The position numbers and the translations under genes are program-made. Source: Rosellinia necatrix (taxonomy: Eukaryota; Ascomycota; Sordariomycetes; Xylariales; Xylariaceae). Taken from it: DNA of 64,000 bases. Position 1 is the first letter of the stretch. Each line of letters opens with the position of its first letter. Below, one piece after another: positions 54,077 through 64,000 of this stretch. The notes beneath the pieces were generated by a model that saw only the letters and a program-made list of their open reading frames with translations, was not told the DNA's origin and did no database searches. The stretch spans positions 4,278,001 to 4,342,000 of the forward strand of contig JAGYVD010000006.1 of NCBI GenBank assembly GCA_021209875.1, written 5' to 3'.

Positions 54077-57000
54077 ATTTTTATAGCAGTATTATAACTA
54101 TTTATATTTTTATAAACTTTATATATTTTAATTAATATAGCAAACTAAATAATAGTTATTATAAATTTAATTGTTTTATATTTTAAATAATAAATTTAAT
54201 TATTAATAATAACCTGGCTTTTTATAATTTATTATTATATAATAATAATATTTAAAATATATTAAAGTTATAGCTAAAACTTTAAAATCTAGTTATTAAT
54301 TATTAATATACGTTATTTTAAAATAAAAAGCTAAAGCTTTTTTAGTCGATTAAAAACATTTTATATTTTTGCTTTAATTTATTATAATTATATAAAGCTA
54401 TAATATTAACAGCTATATTATATAACTAAAGTTTTAAAAGCTTTTGTTATTATATATTATATTTATTATATTTTTTTTTTTATATATTTATATTATAAAA
54501 TATATATTGCACGTTTTAATTAATTATATTATTTAAAACCTAGAATATATTATTAAAATTTTTAATTTAAGCCGGCTTAATATAATATATTTGATTTTTT
54601 TATATATTACTAGTTATAAAATAATAAATTATATATCTGCTGCTTAATATATAAAAATTTTTTATAAACTGCTGCGTTTTATTAACAGTATAATTTTTAT
54701 GTTTATTTATAATAATTAATTAATATTTTATAACGTTTATTTAAACTAAAGCTAAAACAAACTTATAATAAATAAAATTTTGCGTTAAAACAGCAGGTTA
54801 GCTTTTATATTTATAATATATTATTTTATATAAATATATTAAAATATTTTAAAATATTTTAAAACGCTATATAATAAGCATAAGTTTTATTATTTTATTA
54901 ATTTAATGATTATTTTATAAAAATATAATATTAAAATATAACCGTAAATAATTTTTTAAAAAGCGTTTTTAAGTTTTATTATAAATATTTATCCGATTTA
55001 AACTTAAAACAGCTTTATTTAAATATTATTTAAGTTAATTTTAGTTTTAAAATATATTATATATTATTAAACTTAATAATTTAGTTTATACTACTTTTTA
55101 TTTTTATATTATTTTATAAATTAAAATGCTTTATTAATATAATTTAAAATATAGATTATATGTTTTAAAAAGTTATGCTGAAGTATTATTTAGCTAATTT
55201 ATTTTATAACATCAGTATATTAAACTTGGTTAATAAGCACGCAGGTTTATAGCTTAAAAAGCTTGTATTATATTAAATTAAAGCTTATAATATATACAAG
55301 CAATATTTTTATATATTAAATAATTATTTGTTTTTTTAATGTTTAATTTTTAAGCTAATAGCTTTTAGTTTTAATTTTATATATATGTTTTATTAAAATA
55401 ATATTTATTTATTTATATAAAAAGCTAATTAATATAATATATATATTATAAGCTTTTAAAACTAAAAAACAGGTTTATAACATACTAGCTAATATATTGT
55501 TAATTATTACGCCGCTTAATTATAACGTTTATTATAAATACTATGTTTTATAGTTTTATATTATATTTATTAACTTTTTTTTTTAGTATATATAAACTAT
55601 TTAACTATTTATATTAAATAATTATATTATGTATAATTTTTTTTTTATATTAATAAAATATTTTAATATGCTAGTACTAATATATGCTACTTAATTTATA
55701 AAACTTATTAAAAAGCTTTTAATTTTTGCTTTATTTAATTTTAGCACGTTTTAAAAATAATTTTATATAGATTAACGCTTAAAGTATATATATATAAACT
55801 AATTTTTTATTTATTTTTTTTGTTTTATATATATTAGCAGTATATTTTTTAAGCAGCTGTAGTTATAAAAGTTAAAATTTAACCAGGTTTTATATAGCAG
55901 CTATAAAAAGCTGTGCTATAACTTTAATTTTTAGCAAGTAATAAAAAAGTATAAAATAATATAGCTGCAAAATAATATATTTTTTAATATATGTTTTAAC
56001 TTATTAATATTATATTTAAATATATTTTTTATTATTTTTTATATTATATAAAAGCTATAAAAATTATAAACAGTTTTATAAAAACGCGACTTAAAATATT
56101 ATAAAAACTAACGCGTTTTATAAATTAATATTATAAAAAATTTTAAACAAATAATTAATTATATATAATTATTAAAATTTTATATTAATGCTTAAAAGCT
56201 GCGCAATAAAACTTTTAAGCTTATATTTTAAATTATTATTTATATATATAACTACAACTTTTATAAAGCTTATAAATTATTTTTTAAAAAATCGGCTTTA
56301 TATATGCTGCTATTAATAATATATTATATTAAAGTTAATTTAATATTATTTATAACTAGTTTTAAATTTTTATTTTTTAATATTATTATATTATATATTA
56401 AAATGTTTTAAAACTAAGTAAAAATAAAATATAATTAATTTTAAAAACAGGCGATAAGTTATTTTAATATTATATTTTATTATTATTAATTTAAACTTAG
56501 CAATAAAAACTAAAATATATTTTATTTAAAAGCAACGTTTATATAAATATTTACTGTTTTTAGTTATTATATATATAAACTATATTAAATAATATAAAAA
56601 GCAGCTTTTTATAATTAAATAAAATTTTTATTTATTAACATATAAAAATATAAGCTGTTTAATAAGCTGCTGTTAATAATAATAACATATTTTATATTTT
56701 AATAAATAACTAAATAAAATATTATAAAGCTTATATTAGTTTTTATATTTTTATAACGTTAAATTTTAAACATATTAAGTTTTTTATATATAAATATTAA
56801 AACGTAGTAATTTTTAATTTAATTTTTTAATTTTATTTACTGCTGTTTAAGCTTTTTAACTTGCTTTTTATATTAAAATTATTTTAAAAATAAAACTTTT
56901 ATAGTTAAACTTTTAAAAAAGCTTTTTATTTATTGTTTTTATTTGTTTTAAATTTAATAAAACTTAGTTTAAATAGTATATATTTAAAATATATATAATT

Positions 57001-58268
57001 ATTTATATTAGCTGTAATATATAAATTATTAATTAGCTGCTTTATATTTATTTAAGCTTTATAAACTTTATTTAATATTTTATAATAATTTTTTAAAATA
57101 GCAAAATATATATATATTTAAAACAGCTTTTAGCTAGTTTTATATAAAGCTTGGTTTTTTATATTTACATTTTATGCTTCTGCTTTTATATATATTTTAA
57201 AGCAGCAGACCTTTTGTTTTTAGCTATTAATATTTTAGCATAAATTAACTTATTTAATATTACAGCAAACCGGTTAGCTGCAGCAGCTAAAAATTTTAAA
57301 GCTTTTTTTATTATTAAACAGTTTATAAAAAAGCAGCTTAAACTAGTTTTAAAGCTTATTTTATAAAAAATATATAAAACAATAAATTAAAAAAAAAAAA
57401 ACTATATAATAAATTTAAATAAAACTAATTATATTAAAAATAATACTATTAAAAACAGCATTAATATAAATTAAAATAATAAAAACGTTTAAAATATTAA
57501 TATAAACTATTTATTTAAATAATATTTTTAATATATATTAAATTAGTTATATTTGCTTTATATTTAAATGTTTTAAATAAAGCTTAACGTAAAAAATAAT
57601 TATTTAAATATTTAATAGTTTTAAAAGCATTTTTTAATAAAAGCAGATATTTAGCTGTGCTATAATATATATATTTTTTTTTTAATCCTAGCTTAAGCTT
57701 TTTTTTTTATTTTTATTACAATTTTTTTTTTAAACATTATTTTTAAGTATTTGTTTTTTATTGCTAGTTATTACGTTTTATTTTTATAAAATTAACATGT
57801 TTATATAAATCGCTGACTATTTATATTTATTTACGCAGAGCTTATTATAAACAGAAATTTTAAAGCTGTTTATTTTAAAACAAATAAAAATATTTAATAT
57901 AATAAAAGCAAAGCTGTTTTAAACGGACAAGATATACAGGTCGTTTTAACAAGTTTATTTAATAACTTATAGCTAAAATAATATTTTAAACATAATAATT
58001 AAAACGTTTTTCTTTTATAATTATAATAATACTATTAATATAAAAGCTAATAATATTTATAAAAATAAAATTAAATATAAAATATATATATTATATAATA
58101 TAAAATTATATAAAATTAATTATTTTAAACATATATAAAGCTGGCTAATATAAATATTTTAATTTTAATTAGCTAAAATCTGCATTATTTTATAAATATA
58201 TATAATAAATTATATAATATATTATTAGATTTTTATATATTAGCCCGTTATAAGCGGGGCTTAAAAGC

Positions 58269-58592
58269 AAATATTTAAACATGTTTAAATATTTGTTTTT
58301 AAAGCCGGTTTATAATTTAAGAAGTTATATAAAATAAAATATAAATATTTAAACATGTTTAAATATTTATTTTTTAAAACTAGTTTATAATTTAAAAATT
58401 ATATAAAAATAAAATGCTAATATTTAAACATATCTAAATATTTGCTTTTTAAAGCCGGTTTATAATTTAAAAGTTATATAAAAATAAAATATAAATATTT
58501 AGATATGTTTAAGTATTTGTTTTTAAAGCTGGTTTATAATCTAAAGAGTTATATAAAATAAAATATAAATATTTAAACATGTTTAAATATTT
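58269..58592 (-). repeat. Palindrome-unit cluster B2 (five units, reversed)
   Basis: It is the counterpart of cluster A2, with one more unit. Spacers read AAAGCCGGTTTATAATTTAA, better preserved than in copy A. Confidence 0.8.
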
Positions 58593-60291
58593 ACTTTTTA
58601 AGCTAACGTTTTACGCTGGTTTTTTATATAGAATTATTAATATATATTTATATTTAGCTTTTGTTTTATTAATAAATTTTAAGCATATTAAAACTAGACT
58701 TTTTATAAAAAGCTTTTATAATTCTGTAGTTATTAAAATTAATTAATATATTCTACGTTAATTAGCAGACTAATAAAAAATTAAATATTTTTAAACGTTT
58801 TTTGTTTAAATAAATATTAATAATATTTAAAGCTGCTAAAAGCTAAAGTTTAAAAACTAAAATATGCTAAAATATTTAGCATTATTATATTAATAAAAAC
58901 ATAGTTAATTATTAATAAATATTTTAAACATTTTTATATAAAAAATAAAGCTAAGCAAATAAAAAAGTATTATAAGCAAACTTTATAAATAAATATTATA
59001 AAAATTAAATCTATGCTTTTATTTTTATTAGTTTTTAGTATTAAAAACGTTTTAGTTTTAAAACTTCTAGCTATTTATAACTTCGGCTATTTTATTTATA
59101 AAGCTTAATATAAGTTATTAGCTTTAAAATATATACAGAAATAAAAAAGCTTAGTTATATAACTTTAGCTAAAATAATAGCTGCAAAAACAGTGTTTAAA
59201 ACAGCAAAAAATATAGTCGATAAAAAAAACATTGTTTAAATTATTATAGCTAAACAAATCAGCTTTTAAATTTTTAAGCTTACTGTTTAAATAAAGTCTA
59301 GCAACAATATAAATAAACGTAATGTTTTTAAAAATAAAATCTAAATTTTTTAAAAAAAGCTTATTTTTATATTAATTTTAAAAAGCACAGATTATTTTAA
59401 ATAAAAGCTTTTAATTTTAAAAATATAAAATATATATTTAATTATATTTATAGTTTAATCAGATTTATTAAAGTTGGTAAACTATTTTTTTGCTTAAATT
59501 AAACATTTTAAATATTAATTAAATATTTGTTATTATAAAAGCTAAAAATTAATTGTTATTTAATAATAGCAGTAATAATATAAAAATAGAAATATTATAT
59601 AATATATCGCTAAAAACATAATAATATAAATAATAAAAAGCTTATGCAATTAAAATATATAAAAGCTAAAAACGCAAAAATAAATATATTAAAATTATAC
59701 GCATTATAGCAAATAGTTTAGCTACTAATACTATTAGCATAAAAAACGCTGCCGACTATTTAAATATAAATTAAAAAAAACTTTTTAATTATATTTAATA
59801 AGCAGGCCTAATATTATATTTACTAGCTTATTAATAAATAATAATGCTTTTAAAAGTAAATACCTAAGCTTTTTGCTAACTTTTAGCGCTTATATATAAA
59901 TATAGCAGAACTGCTGCGTAAAACTACAGCTTTTTTTTTTTTTGCTTTTTTTATTAATAAATATAGCACTAGCAAAACTATTATTTATGCTAGCATTATA
60001 TTTTTATTTTATAAAAAGTTTTTAATAAATATTTTAATAATATAAAAAGTCTACTGCTTAAATTTAATTATTATTTTTTATTAGTTATTATTTAAATATA
60101 TAACGCGATCTAGCGCTTTTTTTTAAGTGTTTTTAACGTTTATTTAATATTTAAAAAAAATAAATTAACTTGCAACCGTATTAAAAAATCGACTATTTTT
60201 AACGCATCTAATTTTAAAAAGTTTATAGTACAGCTTTAAAAACGTTTTAATAACCTAGCAGTAAATATTTTTATAAACTTATTTTAAAAGT

Positions 60292-60389
60292 AAATATTTA
60301 AACATGTTTAAATATTTATATTCTATTTTATATATATTCTAAGTTATAAACCAGCTTTAAAAACAAATATTTAAACATGTTTAAATATT
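60292..60389 (+). repeat. Palindrome-unit cluster B3 (two units, forward)
   Basis: It is the counterpart of cluster A3, one unit shorter; both cores are intact palindromes. Confidence 0.75.
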
Positions 60390-62006
60390 TACTTTTATTT
60401 ATATAACTTAACTATTTATGCTAACTTTAATAATAAATAAAAAAAATCGTAATTATTATATTTATATAAATATTTACTACCTGCTATTATAAAAAAACAT
60501 GCAAATATATTTAAAATTTTAGTAAAAAAAACCAAAAAAAACTTAGCATATTAAATAAAAATAATAAACCTGCATAAAAGCTTTTAAAAATAACGCCTAA
60601 TATAATAATAAAATTATATTTATAACTATATTAAACTAATATTATTTTAATATTTTAATTATAAATAAAGCTTATATTAATAAAAACTTAAAAAATATAA
60701 CCTATTAAATAATAAAATTAATTAAACGCGACTGCTTTATATTATGTTCTGCAACTTTTTTTATAAACTATTTAAAAAACATGCTTAAATATTTATAGCT
60801 TAGTGTTAGCTGGCTATTTAACTTTTTAGAGCTGTTTTTAATATATAACTATTTAAATTTATATAAGCTAACCTTTAAATTTAACACTTTTATCGGCGGT
60901 TTTTTATTTATAAGCATAAATAGTTAAATATATTTAGCAACAGCAGAAATAAAGCTAATAATTAAATATAATAAAAATAAAGCTATACTAATAAATAAAT
61001 TATTTACTACTGCTTATAAAACTTATATTAATAATAAATATTATTATTTGTTTTTTTAACTTATAGCTCGGCAATATAAATAAAGCTTTAATTTATGCTA
61101 TATTATAATTAATGTTATATATAAGCAAGTTTTTTTAATATAATATAAACATAGCTATTTATAACCTGAACAATAACTTGGTTATATTAAATAACAACTT
61201 TTTAAGTATTAAATTTATTATAGTTTAAATCAGGCTTAGCAATAATAACGCTAATATTTACAGTTTTTAAAATTATAAATATAAGCTTAAGCTTTATATT
61301 ATATTGTTAAACAAAAAACTAATTTATATTTAGTTATATTAAATAAAATTATATATAAAAAACCTAAAAAGCTAAATAATAATAAAATAATATTTATTAA
61401 TTTTAGCATATAATAAAAACTAAACATTTTTGCTTTTAATTAAAATAATAAAAAAACGCTCCGTTTTAAAAAAAAACTTAACGTAATAATTAAGCGTTAA
61501 TAGCGCTAAAAAAAAAACTTTATTAAAAATAAGGCCAGATCTAATAAAAACAAGTTTTATTTAAGTTTAAAATTTAATTTTAAATATAACTTATATAAAA
61601 ACAAGCATTTTAGATCTAACTCTAACTTTAATTTTAACTTTAACTCTAATTTTAATAAAAACGTAAAAAAAATTAACTAAGCTAAACGTATAGCAGTAAA
61701 TATTTAAAAAATCTAAAACTTTATTATTAAAATAAAAAATAGTAGTATTAACTATATATTTAAAATAACTAAAAAAATAAACGTATAATTATATTAAAAA
61801 TTATATAAGCTAATATAAATATTTTATAGCTTGTAGCGCTTTTTAGCTTATTTTATAATATAAGTTATAAAATATATATAAGCTTTAAAAAGTTTTAATA
61901 GTTTGTTTAATCGTATTATTATTATAATTAAATCGCTATAGTTATAATAATAAATATTTCTATATATTAAATAAAAATATAAAATAGTTAGCACGTTTAA
62001 AATATA

Positions 62007-62247
62007 AATATTTAAATATATTTAAATATTTATATTTTATTTTATATATTTTTAATTTATAAACTAGCTTTAGAAAATAAATATTTAAACGTGTTTAAAT
62101 ATTTATATTTTATTTTATATATTTTTAATTTACCGACCGGCTTTAAAAACAAATATTTAAACATGTTTAAATATTTATATTTTATTTTATATATTTTTAA
62201 TTTACCGACTAGCTTTAAAAACAAATATTTAAACATGTTTAAATATT
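62007..62247 (+). repeat. Palindrome-unit cluster B4 (four units, forward)
   Basis: It is the counterpart of cluster A4 with one more unit. Spacers include TTTACCGACCGGCTTTAAAA, where G and C survive better than in A. The 75-codon open frame over 62091-62318 is only this repeat read through. Confidence 0.78.
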
Positions 62248-62612
62248 TATTTTCTGCCTGCGTAAATATTATGCTAATATTAATACTAAAAAAATATATT
62301 TATTATTTAAACTATTAAACGTTAAGCTGGCTATTATTACGTTGTATTAATTAAATAAAAAACGTATAGCTGTTGTTAATTAATTTAATAATAAAAATTC
62401 TAGCGTAGAAATGTTTATTTATAGCATATATACCGCTAGCGCAAGCATTAATTTTTATTTAGCCTGCTGCAAAAGCTTTATTATATTTTTTTTTTAAAGT
62501 ATTAATATATTTAACCAGCTTTTTAATCGCTTAATATAAATAAACTAGTTATAATTTATTATATAAATAATTTTAATCGTTATAAATATTATTTATAAGT
62601 GCTATAAAAGCA

Positions 62613-62747
62613 TTATATAATAAAAGTTTTTGCGGCAGCTTGCAGCAAAAAATAAAATTAATTAACAGATTAGCAGCAAATTAAGCATAATTATAATTTA
62701 TAAATTAATTTAATGTTTTTATAATTAGTTATATATAAAATATTTTT
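62613..62747. mobile_element. Small insertion present in copy B and absent from copy A
   Basis: About 135 bp interrupt the A/B alignment. They are flanked by the 7-bp direct repeat AAAAGCA (62606-62612 and 62748-62754), and copy A has a single AAAAATA at the same place (near 37213). That is what a target-site duplication with two later transitions would look like. The insert is less AT-converted at its left end (TTTTTGCGGCAGCTTGCAGC). I see no clear terminal inverted repeats and no coding frame. A small non-autonomous transposon is likely; a deletion in copy A between the direct repeats is the alternative. Confidence 0.5.
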
Positions 62748-64000
62748 AAAAGCAGTAAATATTAATTTTATATTAATTATTAGCGGCTTATTTTAAAATT
62801 AATAATAATATATTATTTATAGCTTAAATCGTTATAATAGATTTTAATTAATATAAAAAGTTTTTATTTTTACGTGATATTTTTATAAGCGCTGTTTTAT
62901 ATATAATTTAATATAAGCAAGCTAACTTTTATAATTATATATTACTTATAATTATAAAATAAATAATAAAGCTAGCAAAAAGCTTTTTATAAAATTTTAA
63001 AAATAAAGTATTAATTAATTTTTAAAAGTTATATTAATAATTTATTAAAAATATAAAAAAACCGGAAAAACGTTAACGTTTAAAAAAAAAGTTATAAAAG
63101 CTAAAAAGCTTAAAAAAATAGCAGCTAAACTTAAAAAAATTAGCGTTAATAAAAAAAAAAAAAGCAGAGCAAAAACAAAAAAAGCATTAAAAGCTAAAAA
63201 AAAAAACATAAGCTAAATATAGTCGGCTTAAAAAATAATTAGCTAAAAATATTATATCGGTTTATTATTTTTAGTTTTAAGCTATATTTACGTTTAAATT
63301 TTGTTTATAATTATAAACAACTGCTGCTAATAGTTATTATTTTATAGCTTAAATAAAAACTATAATATTTATTAAATAAATAAACAGCTTATATTTTTAA
63401 ATAGTTTTTATAAATTAATAATAATATAAAATTTATAATAATTAAAACAGAGCTTTTTTAAATCTATGTTTAAAAAAATATATTTAAACATAAAAATATA
63501 ATTAAAGCCTGTTATATATAAAAGCTGCTTTATAATAAAAAACGCGACTAAGCAGCTTTTATATATAAAATACACTTATTAAAAATAATTATAAGCAAAA
63601 TTAATATATTAAAAACTTGTAGCGCTACTTATAAACTTTGTTTTATTTATTTTATAATTTTTTTTTTTTAACTAGTTTAAATTTTTATTTTTTACAGCTG
63701 TTTATTTATATTAAATTTAATAAAATAATAAACTTATAAAACTTGCAGCGCTATTTATAAGTTATTTATTTATTTTTTACAACTTTTTTTAAGCTGTTAA
63801 AAATATTTTTTTTATATATTTATAAGCTATTTATTTTTTTTATTACTTTTTTTTTCTAGCTGTTATAAACATTTATTTTTTAAATATAGTTTATTAATAT
63901 AAGATTTAATAATATATCTGCTTAGTATTGCTATATTTTTAATTATAAAACAACAGTTATAAAGCTAAAGCTAAAGCTAAAAATCAGCGGCTAAAAAGCG

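Larger units (their letters stand above)
52024..64000. repeat. Long repeat, copy B (runs off the window)
   Basis: It begins GATTGCTCTTTGCTTTCGGG, against GATTGCTCTTTGCATTCAGG at 26497. It then follows copy A for about 12 kb with the same landmarks in the same order and orientation. Differences are mainly transitions in both directions, changes in minisatellite copy number, and one insertion of about 135 bp at 62613. The first roughly 320 bp keep G and C best in both copies. Just inside the left end is GGTTAGGGTTGC, which contains one telomere-like TTAGGG; a single copy is not significant. Confidence 0.8.

Noticed and set aside
2796..64000. Possible mitochondrial origin of the AT-rich DNA
   Set aside because: There are no mitochondrial genes, tRNAs or rRNAs, and the block consists of mutated LTR elements continuous with a nuclear intron-containing gene.

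Overview
The window is from a filamentous ascomycete. A compact, GC-normal gene with one short fungal-type intron is followed by about 61 kb of extremely AT-rich, gene-free DNA. That DNA is built from repeats carrying dense C-to-T and G-to-A changes, the signature of repeat-induced point mutation (RIP). The junction between the two compartments lies near 2795. I cannot name the species.

Layout. 1-2795: GC-equilibrated DNA with a possible 3' end of an upstream gene at the left edge, a TATA box, and one convincing gene. The gene encodes a secreted M14-family zinc carboxypeptidase. I correct its 3' end by a 131-nt intron, which gives 435 residues and restores the expected C-terminal helix. 2796-3516: AT-rich flank. 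3517-25544: a nested set of LTR retrotransposons. An outer element with LTRs of about 250 bp is split by two younger elements, one at 5116-12043 (probably minus strand) and one at 14312-22554. The 5116-12043 element itself carries a GC-rich patch with four hairpins at about 9513-9767, perhaps a solo LTR. 25545-26496: AT-rich flank. 26497 onward: a long non-LTR repeat, copy A, interrupted by a fourth LTR element at 40817-49027. 52024-64000: a second collinear copy, B, running off the window.

All four LTR elements were delimited by aligning their LTR pairs by eye. Three have 5-bp target-site duplications (CTAGC/CTGGC, ATATT/ATATT, GTATG/GTATG) and three have LTR pairs of equal or nearly equal length. 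No intact transposon protein survives. The long repeat holds clusters of a unit of about 70-75 bp centred on a 26-bp palindrome, a tandem repeat of about 62 bp near its left end, and a 27-bp minisatellite that reads without stops, in both copies, as a hydrophilic 9-residue protein repeat.

There is only one functional gene, so there is no pathway to assemble. The main interest lies in four things: the corrected gene model and its carboxypeptidase-B-like specificity residue; the insertion order of the transposons; the consistent protection of outer LTR edges from mutation; and the unidentified duplicated repeat with its palindromes. I found no tRNA, rRNA, CRISPR array or bacterial-type system. 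Coordinates of repeat edges were read by eye and may be off by a few bases.
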